Below are positions 53,717 through 62,987 of a DNA stretch of 64,000 bases, piece by piece. Numbering within the stretch: position 1 is the stretch's first letter; every line of letters begins with the position of its first letter. Both the position numbers and the translations under genes were made by a program. The notes beneath the pieces were generated by a model. It worked only from the letters and a program-made list of their open reading frames with translations, had not been told where the DNA came from and searched no databases. Source of the DNA: an uncultured Draconibacterium sp. (GTDB lineage Bacteria; Bacteroidota; Bacteroidia; Bacteroidales; Prolixibacteraceae); NCBI RefSeq assembly GCF_963677565.1, contig NZ_OY781981.1, forward strand, positions 3,898,001 through 3,962,000, written 5' to 3'.

Positions 53717-54102
53717 TAACTACTGCCAGGACCGCCACCTCTCCTCGACCGTCTCTCTTCCATTAGTTTTTGGTACTTTTCAAACTGTTCTTCGTTCAGA
53801 ATTTCTTTAATTTCTTTTTCCCTGTTAGCTCTTAGCTCCGTCATTTTTTCACGAATTTTCGTGCGGTCTTCTTCATTTTGCATTTCCTGACGCATAGCCA
53901 TCATTTCTTTATTTGAGGCGAGCAAGACCTTTCCAATTTTCTCTGCTTGCGCATCGTCAAGATTAAGTTCAGTTTTGTACAGTTCGGTTTGTCTTTTGGC
54001 CATATCTTCAGGATTGAAATCGCGTTGCCCTCCCCTGTTTTGAGCCATAGACATCGTTGTTCCTATCAGAACAACCATTACAATTAATGCTATTTTTCTC
54101 AT
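53716..54102 (-). CDS. Small Spy/CpxP-like periplasmic protein
   Basis: A 128-residue protein with a signal peptide (MRKIALIVMVVLIGTTMSMAQ). The mature part is entirely helical and highly charged: LNLDDAQAEKIGKVLLASNKEMMAMRQEM, then KEIKEILNEEQFEKYQKL, which has the L-x-x-Q-x-x-K pattern of Spy/CpxP and DUF4890 proteins. It ends in a Gly/Arg-rich tail (RSRRGGGPGSS). Relatives are envelope chaperones or metal-stress proteins. It is convergent with the two-component operon, whose response regulator might control it. Confidence 0.78.
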   Translation of the reverse strand: MRKIALIVMVVLIGTTMSMAQNRGGQRDFNPEDMAKRQTELYKTELNLDDAQAEKIGKVLLASNKEMMAMRQEMQNEEDRTKIREKMTELRANREKEIKEILNEEQFEKYQKLMEERRSRRGGGPGSS

Positions 54103-54179
54103 GCTATCTGTTTTATTATTAAAAATCAGAAGCTTAGACCGAAAACTAGAGTGAAAGTTTAATTTTGGGAGGCTTCGTT

Positions 54180-54821
54180 TTATATGTTAAAACTAAAATT
54201 TAATCCAAAAATATCCGCTGTTAACCAATGATTCAATAGTTCTTGTTTTTGCAGTGCGTAGTAAATTCTGATTTCTACATGCTCTTTTTCTAATGCTGTT
54301 AATCCGGAATAAACCCTTGCCAGATGTGCTCCATCTCCATTCAACTTGATAAACGCTTCTTCCTGCAAGTAAAATTGCATGCCCCAGTCCGTTATTGCTG
54401 GAAATTTAATACGAAACGAGTGTCTATAACGGAAATGGTTTTTAAGTACTTTATAATTCCTGTACTCAAAACGATTGTATAAATCAAATTCAAATTTTCC
54501 GGCATCTTCTCCAAGGTCAGCAAAAAGCATCGGACGGTTTTCCTGAAGCCAGTCACCATTTTGTAGGTTTGCATAAGAAATTCGGAATCCTGCTCCATAT
54601 TTTAACCAGTTAAAAACCTGGTGTCCAATAAATATGTCTCCGTATTTCAAATCAAGTGTTGATCTTGTTGTGGAATAATGAACTTTTTCTGAAACTTCAA
54701 TATCAATTTTATTCCAAGGATTTACGTTAACCTGGTTCTTATTCCATAGGACAAAACCACGTTCCTGAGCAGTTGCTGTAAAACTTATAAAAAGCAGAAA
54801 AAGCAGAATCCATTTTATCAT
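54180..54821 (-). CDS. DUF2490 outer-membrane-type beta protein
   Basis: 213 residues from ATG 54821, which gives a signal peptide (MIKWILLFLLFISFTATAQ); an ATG 8 codons upstream adds an atypical start. The mature part has regular alternating aromatic beta strands (FRISYANLQNGDW, YNRFEYRNYKVLKNHFRYRHSFRI, IRIYYALQKQEL) and ends LNFSFNI, as in outer-membrane barrels. I recognise DUF2490. The function is unknown. Confidence 0.78.
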   Translation of the reverse strand: MIKWILLFLLFISFTATAQERGFVLWNKNQVNVNPWNKIDIEVSEKVHYSTTRSTLDLKYGDIFIGHQVFNWLKYGAGFRISYANLQNGDWLQENRPMLFADLGEDAGKFEFDLYNRFEYRNYKVLKNHFRYRHSFRIKFPAITDWGMQFYLQEEAFIKLNGDGAHLARVYSGLTALEKEHVEIRIYYALQKQELLNHWLTADIFGLNFSFNI

Positions 54822-55005
54822 GGTCACAAAAATAGAAAACTCCAAAAATTTCTTTCATCATCCGAAACAATTAGTCGCAATCCCGTTCATTTCATAAAAA
54901 ATATTTAGCAGTTCACGTTTTATTTTCTTCATATCGTACCTATAATAGTTTGCGGGTGTGAAAATATTTGTACTTTTAGACCATAATCGTCGAAAATAAT
55001 AGAAA

Positions 55006-55581
55006 ATGAAAACGAGTTCGAAACAACAAATTATAGAAGCTGCCGGTGTAACTTTTGAACGCTATGGTTTTAAAAAGACAACCATGGACGACATTGCATT
55101 TGCAGCCGGAAAGGGAAAGAGCTCGCTTTACTATTATTTTAAAAATAAGGAAGAGGTTTTTGAGGCCGTTGTTGCACACGAAGCTGAAATTTTGGTTAAC
55201 GAGATTAACTCTTCATTAACCACTTCATCTTCAGCCGTTGACAAATTAACGAATTATGTAACAACAAGAATGAAAAGGTTTGTAGAACGGGGAAACCTGG
55301 CTACTGCATTAAACGATAACTTTTTGGCAACATTTTCTTTTATTGAAAAGATACGAAATAACTATCATGATTTTGAAGTTGAAATGATTGCCAAGATTAT
55401 TAATGACGGGATTCAAAGAGAAGAATTTAAATCGATTGATGCCACATTTACCGCAGAAGCAATTCTTACGTGTATGATCGGTTTTGAGGTTCCTTTACTT
55501 ACAAAATCACAAACTATCGAAGACTCTGTAAGCAAGATTAGAAGCGTTATAAATATGTTCCTTTATGGGATATGCACCTAA
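55006..55581 (+). CDS. TetR/AcrR-family transcriptional regulator
   Basis: A 191-residue protein. The N-terminal HTH is clear: KQQIIEAAGVTFERYGFKKTTMDDIAFAAG, then KSSLYYYFKNKEEVFEAVV. The C-terminal ligand-binding half is helical and unclassified. The next gene overlaps only if its first ATG is used; its likely start is 78 bases downstream, so this regulator may control or share a transcript with the barrel protein. Confidence 0.9.
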   Translation: MKTSSKQQIIEAAGVTFERYGFKKTTMDDIAFAAGKGKSSLYYYFKNKEEVFEAVVAHEAEILVNEINSSLTTSSSAVDKLTNYVTTRMKRFVERGNLATALNDNFLATFSFIEKIRNNYHDFEVEMIAKIINDGIQREEFKSIDATFTAEAILTCMIGFEVPLLTKSQTIEDSVSKIRSVINMFLYGICT

Positions 55582-55658
55582 AATTTTTTGCACAAATTAT
55601 CGAATATTTTAGATATATATTCGAATTATACAAAAACAATAAACAAAACAGAAATAAA

Positions 55659-56297
55659 ATGAAACGGGAAATGAATTTTTTAAGAAGATCATTAATCATG
55701 ATCATGGTAACAGGAGCATTATCACTTGGTACTACTTTAATTGCAAATGCTCAAATGAGTTATGGTGTAAAAGTAGCTGCAGGAGCTGCCTGCCAGTCTG
55801 ACCTTTTAAGAATTGCAGATAACTGCGATGCTGTGTTTAGCCCAACTTTTGGTTTAGTTGGAAAATATCAGTTTACTGATGGATTTGCTTTAAAAAGTGG
55901 ACTTGAATACCAGCTGAAAGGAAGGAGCTACACCGAGGAGAACATAGATATGTCGGAGAAGCTGCAATATTTAAGCTTACCTGTAAAAGCAGAGTTTTCT
56001 GCCGGAGAAAAGGCAGGATTAAAAAAAGGACAACGTGTATATTTTGCTGTAGGTCCCTATTTAAGCTATTTGCTTGATGCAGAGTTAGAAATCGACGACG
56101 TATACTCAGACCTGGGAAATGACACTAAAAATTTTGATGCAGGATTAGGTTTTGAATTGGGAATGGAATTTCCGGTATTCAATCAGAAAGCGCTTCAAAT
56201 TGGATTAAACTACGACATGGGATTTGTTGAGGTTTATAAATCAGCACCCGACCTGCACAACAAAATGGCATCAATCAGTTTAGGATTCCTTTTTTAA
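55659..56297 (+). CDS. PorT-like outer-membrane beta-barrel protein
   Basis: 212 residues from ATG 55659, followed by a signal peptide with a hydrophobic core (SLIMIMVTGALSLGTTLIANAQ). The body is a small barrel with alternating strands: YGVKVAAGAACQS, VGKYQFTDGFALKSGLEYQLKGRSY, YFAVGPYLSYLLDAEL, GLNYDMGFVEVYK, and a terminal SISLGFLF. The family is common in Bacteroidota and of unknown function. An earlier ATG at 55572 would put 29 non-signal residues first and is unlikely. Confidence 0.83.
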   Translation: MKREMNFLRRSLIMIMVTGALSLGTTLIANAQMSYGVKVAAGAACQSDLLRIADNCDAVFSPTFGLVGKYQFTDGFALKSGLEYQLKGRSYTEENIDMSEKLQYLSLPVKAEFSAGEKAGLKKGQRVYFAVGPYLSYLLDAELEIDDVYSDLGNDTKNFDAGLGFELGMEFPVFNQKALQIGLNYDMGFVEVYKSAPDLHNKMASISLGFLF

Positions 56298-56337
56298 AAA
56301 ATAGAACAGAAAACACTGCGCCAACAATTTGGCATAA

Positions 56338-56369
56338 AAAAGCCGGCTAATATTTATTAGCCGGCTTTT
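56338..56369. terminator. Bidirectional terminator
   Basis: The 14-base arms AAAAGCCGGCTAAT and ATTAGCCGGCTTTT have a 4-base loop. It lies between the barrel gene and yidC, which converge. Confidence 0.92.
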
Positions 56370-56386
56370 CATATTATAGTGGTTTA

Positions 56387-58336
56387 TTACTTTCTCTTTG
56401 GCGTTTGAACACCACGTTGTTTAGCCATTTCTTCGAGACGTTTTTGGAAGTTCGAAGGCTTTTTACCTGGTTTCTTTTTATTGGCTTGCAGTTGTGCCCT
56501 AATCTTCTCATCATCAACAAACGAGCGGATCAGATAAGTTTGTCCAATAGTAATCAAGTTGGCAAGGAAATAATAGTAACTCAATCCTGATGGATAACTA
56601 TTCAATAAGAAGAAGAACATTAATGGCATCATGTACATCATTGTCTTCATTCCCGGCATTCCCTGGCTGGTGGTAGCCGACTGACTTAACTTCGTTGAAA
56701 TAACAGTTGTAATTGTCATTAAAATGGTAAACAAACTAAGGTGATTACCCATTAAGTTTCCTATCAGTGGAATGGTGAAATCCCAACTTAGTATCGAATC
56801 ATAGGTCGATAAATCATTTGCCCATAAGAAACTCTCGCCTCTCAACTCAATAGATGTTGGGAAGAAAAAGAACATCGCAAATAAAATAGGCATCTGTAAT
56901 ACCATTGGCAAACACCCTCCCATTGGGTTTACACCGGCCTTTCGATATAGTGCCATAGTTGCCTGCTGTTTTTCCATGGCTTTTTCCTGCCCCGGAAATT
57001 TTGCATTTATTTCATCAACCTCAGGCTTTAATGCACGCATTTTTGCCTGCGACATATATGATTTGTAAGTGAATGGGAACAATACCACTTTAATCATCAG
57101 TGTAAGCAGCAAGATAATGATACCGAAGTTATCAATAGAACGACGTAACCAGTTAAATACAGGAATAATTACGTATCGGTTTACCGGACGTACAATTGCA
57201 TATCCCAAATCGATCTGGCGTTCCATGTCAAGCCCGAATTGTTTCAGGGTCTGGTAGTGGTTTGGACCGAAATAGAACTGCATACCGATTTTTTCGTTTT
57301 GAGTTCCGTTAAAAGGAACAGCAATATCAGCTCTGAAATTTCCTAAGTAATTCTGGTTGTTTTCGTAATCGTATTTTTCCTGACGAACCTGAGCATTCGA
57401 GAATGGTTCGTCACCAATTATAGTTGAATTAAAAAACAGCTGTTTAAAACCGATCCATTTAACTTTGGTAGACAGGTTTTCTTCGTCTGATTTGTTTTTG
57501 TCAAGATTATCCACTTCATCCTCAAAAAACTTATAGGTCATATAAGTATAGCGGTCTTCACCAAATCGAGAGTAGTGCTCCTGACGCGGAACATCGAAAG
57601 CCCAGCTAAAATTAAGGTATGATTGATTTCTTGAAATGTAGCTGTTCATGCCCTGCATATTCACATCAAAATCAACCATAAAAGAGTTGTAGCTCAAAGA
57701 GTATACATATTCGATGTAATTACCCGGTGCTACTTCTAATCGGAAAGAAACGGTTTCTTTTCCTCCCGGATTTTCTTTATTGAATTTAATTCTTCCCTCG
57801 TCGCCTTTTGGCACTTGAGGACCGTTTACTACAACATTTTTTGAACCACCTACTTGTTCAAAAAACAGATTATCAGTGGTTATACTTCTGTTCTGTGCAA
57901 AGAAATTTAAACCAAATTGTGTTTCAGGACCATCGAAAAGTATCAGTTGTGTTGAATCATATCTTTCATAATCTTTCAACTCAACCGAGTAAATCCGACC
58001 TCCTTTATTCGAGAAGGTGATTTTTACCTGGTTATTTTCAAGGGTTGTAAACTCTTCGGTACCAACAGATGCGGCACCAAAAACGCCAAGCTCTTCTGCT
58101 TTTTCCTTCATTATTTGATTTTGAACTGCAGTATCGGCTTCCATTGCCGCTTTTTGAGTTTCTTGCTGTTCCTGCATTTTCTGCAGCTCCAGCGCTTGTT
58201 GTGCTTCAACTTGAGCTATGGAATCGCGTCGTTGCTTTGCAGCTTCAACTTCTTCTTTTGATGGCTGGTTGATTAATGAAAATACAACCAGGATCACAAA
58301 AATCAAAACGATTCCAATAATCGACTTTTTATCCAT
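56387..58336 (-). CDS. yidC: Membrane protein insertase YidC
   Basis: A 649-residue protein. Helix 1 is at about 5-22 (SIIGIVLIFVILVVFSLI), then comes a large periplasmic domain at 90-360. The conserved insertase core has VVLFPFTYKSYMSQAKM, helices with NPMGGCLPMVLQMPILFAMF and a basic C-terminal tail (KKKPGKKPSNFQKR). The hydrophilic groove Arg typical of the family can be placed in the first core helix region. It inserts and folds inner-membrane proteins with or without Sec. It is 6 bp downstream of pyrG, a pairing conserved in Bacteroidota. Confidence 0.96.
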   Translation of the reverse strand: MDKKSIIGIVLIFVILVVFSLINQPSKEEVEAAKQRRDSIAQVEAQQALELQKMQEQQETQKAAMEADTAVQNQIMKEKAEELGVFGAASVGTEEFTTLENNQVKITFSNKGGRIYSVELKDYERYDSTQLILFDGPETQFGLNFFAQNRSITTDNLFFEQVGGSKNVVVNGPQVPKGDEGRIKFNKENPGGKETVSFRLEVAPGNYIEYVYSLSYNSFMVDFDVNMQGMNSYISRNQSYLNFSWAFDVPRQEHYSRFGEDRYTYMTYKFFEDEVDNLDKNKSDEENLSTKVKWIGFKQLFFNSTIIGDEPFSNAQVRQEKYDYENNQNYLGNFRADIAVPFNGTQNEKIGMQFYFGPNHYQTLKQFGLDMERQIDLGYAIVRPVNRYVIIPVFNWLRRSIDNFGIIILLLTLMIKVVLFPFTYKSYMSQAKMRALKPEVDEINAKFPGQEKAMEKQQATMALYRKAGVNPMGGCLPMVLQMPILFAMFFFFPTSIELRGESFLWANDLSTYDSILSWDFTIPLIGNLMGNHLSLFTILMTITTVISTKLSQSATTSQGMPGMKTMMYMMPLMFFFLLNSYPSGLSYYYFLANLITIGQTYLIRSFVDDEKIRAQLQANKKKPGKKPSNFQKRLEEMAKQRGVQTPKRK

Positions 58337-58342
58337 TTTCTT

Positions 58343-59947
58343 TTATTCAGGTAATGAGTTCTTAATAAAATCAATAAACAACGGGTGTGGATTTAATACC
58401 GTACTTCTGTATTCCGGGTGGAACTGTACTCCCACAAACCATTTGTGTTCCGGTATTTCAACAATTTCAACAAGGTCGGTATCCGGATTAATTCCTGTTG
58501 GTACCATTCCGGCATCGATGTATTGTTGACGGTACGATTCGTTAAATTCATAACGATGACGGTGTCGTTCGTAAACTGTTAATTTATTGTAGGCGTTGCT
58601 TACGTTTGAGTTTTCATCAATAATACGACATTCATAAGCTCCCAAACGCATGGTTCCACCATAATTGGTAATGCCTTTTTGCTGTTCCATAAGGTCGATT
58701 ACCGGATGTGGCGTTTTTGGATTCATTTCTGATGAGTCTGCATTTTCCAGATTCATTACATTTCGGGCAAACTCAATAACGGCAACCTGCATTCCCAAAC
58801 ATATTCCAAGAAAAGTTATATTATTCTCACGTGCATATTGCGCTGCCAGAATTTTTCCTTTCATCCCACGGTGTCCGAATCCCGGGGCTACAATCATACC
58901 ATGCAGTCCTTTTAATTGCTCATCAATAGTCTCTGGAGTTATTTCTTCCGAATGAATCCAATTAATTTTGACTTTACATCTGTTTTCTGCCCCCGCATGT
59001 ACCAATGCTTCTGCAATCGATTTGTAGGCATCGTGCAATTCCACGTATTTTCCAACCAATCCAATCTCAACAGTTTGTGTAGGATTTTTATGTCTTTGCA
59101 GAAAATCATTCCAGGCTGAAAGATCGATATCTTCATTAATGGTAAGTCCCAGTTTTTTGAGAACTGTTATGTCCAGCTTCTCTTCCAGCATTTTTAGCGG
59201 AACATCGTAAATCGTTGGCACATTAACTGATTGGATTACTGAATCCAGTCCAACATTACAGAAAAGTGCAACTTTCTGGCGAACCGATAATTCAATGTCG
59301 TGCTCAGTTCTCAACACTAAAATATCGGGCTGAACTCCTGTTTCCAGTAACATTTTCACTGAGTGCTGGGTAGGTTTTGTCTTTAATTCGCCGGTAGCCG
59401 AGAGGTATGGAACCAATGTAAGGTGAATTACCAACGACTTGCTTCCAAGTTCCCATTTTAACTGACGAACTGCCTCAATATAAGGAAGCGACTCAATATC
59501 ACCAACCGTACCACCGATTTCGGTAATAACAATGTCGTATTTGCCTTTCGAGCCAAGAATTTTAATACGTCGTTTAATCTCATCGGTAATATGAGGAATA
59601 ATCTGAACGGTTTTCCCCAGGTAATCACCACGGCGTTCTTTATCAATAACTGACTGGTAAATTCTACCAGTGGTAACATTGTTTGCTTGCGATGTAGGAG
59701 TATTCAGAAAACGCTCATAATGACCAAGATCAAGGTCAGTTTCAGCACCATCTTCGGTAACAAAACACTCGCCATGTTCATATGGATTGAGTGTTCCCGG
59801 ATCGACATTAATATACGGATCGAGCTTTTGAATGGTAACGTTGTAACCACGCGATTGCAAAAGCCGGGCTAGCGACGAGGCTAAAATACCTTTTCCCAAC
59901 GACGAAGTAACTCCACCGGTAACAAATATGTATCTAGTTTCAGGCAC
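58343..59947 (-). CDS. pyrG: CTP synthase
   Basis: 534 residues from GTG 59947, giving (M)PETRYIFVTGGVTSSLGKGILASSLA-type N-terminus, normal for the family. The in-frame ATG 14 codons upstream lies ahead of the candidate promoter and adds a foreign extension. The amidoligase domain has the P-loop GGVTSSLGKG, and the class I glutaminase domain at about 290-530 has LGICLGMQ (Cys nucleophile) and VQFHPEY with His and Glu completing the triad. It makes CTP from UTP and glutamine. Confidence 0.95.
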   Translation of the reverse strand: MPETRYIFVTGGVTSSLGKGILASSLARLLQSRGYNVTIQKLDPYINVDPGTLNPYEHGECFVTEDGAETDLDLGHYERFLNTPTSQANNVTTGRIYQSVIDKERRGDYLGKTVQIIPHITDEIKRRIKILGSKGKYDIVITEIGGTVGDIESLPYIEAVRQLKWELGSKSLVIHLTLVPYLSATGELKTKPTQHSVKMLLETGVQPDILVLRTEHDIELSVRQKVALFCNVGLDSVIQSVNVPTIYDVPLKMLEEKLDITVLKKLGLTINEDIDLSAWNDFLQRHKNPTQTVEIGLVGKYVELHDAYKSIAEALVHAGAENRCKVKINWIHSEEITPETIDEQLKGLHGMIVAPGFGHRGMKGKILAAQYARENNITFLGICLGMQVAVIEFARNVMNLENADSSEMNPKTPHPVIDLMEQQKGITNYGGTMRLGAYECRIIDENSNVSNAYNKLTVYERHRHRYEFNESYRQQYIDAGMVPTGINPDTDLVEIVEIPEHKWFVGVQFHPEYRSTVLNPHPLFIDFIKNSLPE

Positions 59948-59976
59948 GGTAAATATCTTTTTATAATTAGAAGCCA

Positions 59977-59984
59977 CAAAATTA
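59977..59984 (-). promoter_or_regulatory. Candidate pyrG -7 element
   Basis: On the minus strand TAATTTTG fits TAnnTTTG, about 30 bases before the GTG start at 59947. Confidence 0.4.
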
Positions 59985-59989
59985 ATCAA

Positions 59990-60314
59990 TTAATACGAAC
60001 CGAAAACTAATGAACAGGCAATTTAAGCGATATAGTAAATAGTTAATAACAATAGGTACTTAACAACCCAATTTTATTTAACAATAATTAAGTCGATTTC
60101 CTGAGTATATTTCAAATTTCCTGATCAGTAAATCGAAATATCGAAAAACATCAATCGGCAAGAAATGAAAACCGATTAGTTCACAAAAGTGAATACATTT
60201 GTAAACAATTTCAACTGTACATTTGTAATCTTTGCGCGACACATAGTTTTGAAAAAGCGCAATAAGCCCTACACGTGAACACTTTAGGCGATTTTACATT
60301 TGTATATTTTGTGT
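59990..60314. other. Non-coding region with tandem promoter-like boxes on the plus strand
   Basis: No gene is visible. TACATTTG occurs twice (60194-60201 and 60218-60225) and TAATCTTTG once (60226-60234) on the plus strand, although no plus-strand gene follows within the spacer. A short transcript ending at the hairpin at 60315 would be about 75-110 nt. Confidence 0.35.
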
Positions 60315-60348
60315 AAAAAAAGGCCATTGGTCAATACCAACGGCCTTT
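60315..60348 (-). terminator. Rho-independent terminator after the flavodoxin gene
   Basis: The AAAGGCC arm, a mismatch, TTGGT and loop CAAT pair with ACCAA and GGCCTTT. On the minus strand it continues into TTTTTTTACAC. Confidence 0.85.
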
Positions 60349-60411
60349 ATGCAAATAGAAAAACCTTATATAGCAAGAGTTTTTCTCAAATCGATAAACT
60401 ATTGTAATCTT

Positions 60412-60918
60412 TTATTTCAACTCTTTTTTGAGTTGTTCTACCCAGTCTTCTACTCGTTGTTTTGTTTTACGAGCCTGATTTTCCTGGTCAATCGGCAATC
60501 CGATAAACTTGTCGCCTCGTTGTGCACGCGACGCTTCGAAGGTATATCCCTCAACAGAGGTTTGCCCCACGATAGTTGCTCCACACTCTTCAAGTATTTC
60601 TGCCAATAAACCTATGGCATCGCAAAAGTTCTCGGTGTATCCTTTCTGGTCTCCCAATCCGAAAATGGCAAACTTCTTCTTTTTAAGGTCCATTTCTTCC
60701 AGATCTGGCACAAATTCATCCCAGTAGTTAGGTAATTCGCCATCAAACCAGGTTGGTGCGCTGAGAATAAAATTGTCATATTTATTCAACACATCTTTGC
60801 TTAGCTCTTCAGCATTCACTGCTTCAATCTCTTTCTCGCCAAAAGCAGCAATCACTTTCTCCGCTACCTTTTTCGATTTTTGAGTATTGTAACTGTATAT
60901 AATTGCGGTTTTACTCAT
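60412..60918 (-). CDS. fldA: Flavodoxin
   Basis: A 168-residue single-domain protein. The FMN phosphate loop is IYSYNTQKSKKVAE (canonical T-x-T-G-x-T, here with Asn-Thr-Gln), and SAPTWFDGELPNYWDEF and GLGDQKGYTENFCDAIG are the isoalloxazine-binding loops of long-chain flavodoxins. It carries electrons in the cytoplasm, possibly for the oxidoreductases encoded upstream. It ends 12 bp after no overlap with E1, being 11 bp downstream of the E1 stop. Confidence 0.93.
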   Translation of the reverse strand: MSKTAIIYSYNTQKSKKVAEKVIAAFGEKEIEAVNAEELSKDVLNKYDNFILSAPTWFDGELPNYWDEFVPDLEEMDLKKKKFAIFGLGDQKGYTENFCDAIGLLAEILEECGATIVGQTSVEGYTFEASRAQRGDKFIGLPIDQENQARKTKQRVEDWVEQLKKELK

Positions 60919-60929
60919 TTTTCCGATTT

Positions 60930-62981
60930 TTAGTATTCAATTAATTCTTTTGCTGCTGTGTAAATAAGCTCTGTATTTGGTAAGATCGCTTTTTCAAGAA
61001 TACGGTTGAACCCAACCGGTGTAAATGGCGAACCTACACGTTTAATAGGCGCATCAAGGTATTCAAAACCTTTTTCGTTGATTAGTGCACTTAACTCGCC
61101 ACCAAAACCACCAAACACTTTGTCTTCATGAACAACCAATACTTTGTTGGTTTTCTTGATCGAGTTCAAAATGGTTTCTTCATCCAGCGGAATCAGCGAA
61201 CGCAGATCGATAACCTCAACATTAGCCACACCTTCTTCTGCCAGTTTATTAGCAGCGTCAAGGCTTAAGTGAGTTGTATTTCCGTAGGTAAGAATCGTAA
61301 GATCGCTACCTTCTCTACGAACACGGGCTTTTCCGAACGGCACCTCAAAATCATCCGGTACTACTGTAGCAGCTTTCGGATCCTGGTAAAGTGCTTTTGG
61401 CTCCATAAACATGGTCAAACCTTCCGAACGTAATGAAGTACGCAACAATCCGGCTGCATCATCAGCAAACGACGGATAAACAATACGTACTCCGGGGATG
61501 GCAGCCAGCGAACCTTCAATGTTTTGCGAGTGGTACATTCCACCACCGATATAACCACCTGATGCCAGGCGAATAGTCACATTCGGTGAGAATTTACCAT
61601 TCGATCGCCACAGGTCGTGACTGGTATCAACATACTGTTCCATTGCCGGCCAGAAATAGTCGGCAAACTCAGCTCCTTCAACTACAACACGTATTTTTTT
61701 ATCGTATCGCGACATTCCGTTGGCTGTTCCAAGAATAAAATCCTCAGCAATCGGGCCGTTAAAAACACGTTTCTCGCCAAACTCGGCCTGCATACCTTTC
61801 GATACGTTGAAAATACCGCCTTTATCTTTGTTGGCCATATCCTGTCCCCAGATAAAAGTATCCGGATTATGACGGAACTCGGCTTTTAAAGTCTCGTTAA
61901 GTGCTGTAATAAATTTCCTCTTCTCTCCTTCTTCGTTATGCAAACCTTCAGGGTATTTCTCCGTAACGTAAGGATCAGAAAATACATGATCGTAAATCGA
62001 TGCAGGATCCGGATCCGGAGCAGCCATAGCGGCTTTATGAGAAGCTTTAATTTCAGCTTTTACTTCAGCATCAATTTTATCCAACTCTTCCTCAGTGAAA
62101 CGCTCGTAACGTAGTAACAATCTTCGGTATTTTGCCAGCGGATCGTATTCTACCACGTAGTTTCTTTCAGCATCTGAACGATAAAGCAAATGGTCATCAG
62201 AGTTGGAGTGCGATCCCATACGCACACAGTTAGCCTGCAGTAATACAGGTTTGCTTTCTTCGATGGCGTAACGTTTGGCTTCTGCCATGGCGTTCATCGA
62301 ATCAAAAACATCTTTACCGTTACAGTGTATAATGCGCAGGTTTTTAAATCCTGTAAAGTTATTGGCCACTTTTCGTTGTGCAGTCTGATCTTTTTTAGGT
62401 ACCGAAATACCATAACCATTATCCTGAACCACAAAAATTACAGGCAATTCTTCTTTATCGGCACCTGTAATAGCTTCGTAAACGTAACCTTCACTAACCG
62501 AAGATTCACCTTGGCTACTAATTGAAACTGCTTTTTCGCCATAGTATTTAATAGCGCGTCCGGTTCCAACAGCGTGCAAGGTGTGGTTTCCTGTCGCCGA
62601 CGAAACACTGTGCATGTTCCACTCGGGTTTTGCCAGGTGATTCGACATATGACGACCACCACTCGATGGGTCGGTTGCTTTAGAAATACCGTTTAATATG
62701 ATCTCTTCTGATGTCATTCCGCCCGCAAGAGCAGTTAACATATCGCGATAATACATATATAAGTGGTCTTTCTTTTGTTCAAAATTCTGTCCGATAGCCA
62801 GCTGAATTCCATCATGACCGGCATAAGGAGCATGGTACGACCAACCAATAGCCTGTTTCAGATAGTTGGGTGCTTTTTCGTCGAGGGCGCGGCCAACTTT
62901 CATTAACCGGTACCAACTTTCTAAAGTCTCCTTCGGAGTTTTCTTAATTGTATATTGCTTTGGTACTTTTAAATCCTTCAT
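60930..62981 (-). CDS. 2-oxoacid dehydrogenase E1, fused alpha and beta subunits
   Basis: A 683-residue fusion. The alpha part (1-330) has the thiamine diphosphate motif GESSVSEGYVYEA with its Asn in VVQDNGYGIS. The beta part (about 350-683) has FNGPIAEDFILGTANGMS, PKALYQDP and LVVHEDKVFGG. It decarboxylates pyruvate, branched-chain 2-oxoacids or a related substrate and passes the acyl group to the E2 lipoyl domain. It is followed by flavodoxin and preceded by E2, 6 bp away. The exact substrate is not readable; such fusions are usual in Bacteroidota. Confidence 0.92.
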   Translation of the reverse strand: MKDLKVPKQYTIKKTPKETLESWYRLMKVGRALDEKAPNYLKQAIGWSYHAPYAGHDGIQLAIGQNFEQKKDHLYMYYRDMLTALAGGMTSEEIILNGISKATDPSSGGRHMSNHLAKPEWNMHSVSSATGNHTLHAVGTGRAIKYYGEKAVSISSQGESSVSEGYVYEAITGADKEELPVIFVVQDNGYGISVPKKDQTAQRKVANNFTGFKNLRIIHCNGKDVFDSMNAMAEAKRYAIEESKPVLLQANCVRMGSHSNSDDHLLYRSDAERNYVVEYDPLAKYRRLLLRYERFTEEELDKIDAEVKAEIKASHKAAMAAPDPDPASIYDHVFSDPYVTEKYPEGLHNEEGEKRKFITALNETLKAEFRHNPDTFIWGQDMANKDKGGIFNVSKGMQAEFGEKRVFNGPIAEDFILGTANGMSRYDKKIRVVVEGAEFADYFWPAMEQYVDTSHDLWRSNGKFSPNVTIRLASGGYIGGGMYHSQNIEGSLAAIPGVRIVYPSFADDAAGLLRTSLRSEGLTMFMEPKALYQDPKAATVVPDDFEVPFGKARVRREGSDLTILTYGNTTHLSLDAANKLAEEGVANVEVIDLRSLIPLDEETILNSIKKTNKVLVVHEDKVFGGFGGELSALINEKGFEYLDAPIKRVGSPFTPVGFNRILEKAILPNTELIYTAAKELIEY

Positions 62982-62987
62982 AATAAA

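Noticed and set aside
58343..59989. CTP synthase starting at ATG 59989
   Set aside because: It would begin upstream of the likely promoter and add 14 residues not usual for the family; GTG 59947 gives the normal N-terminus.
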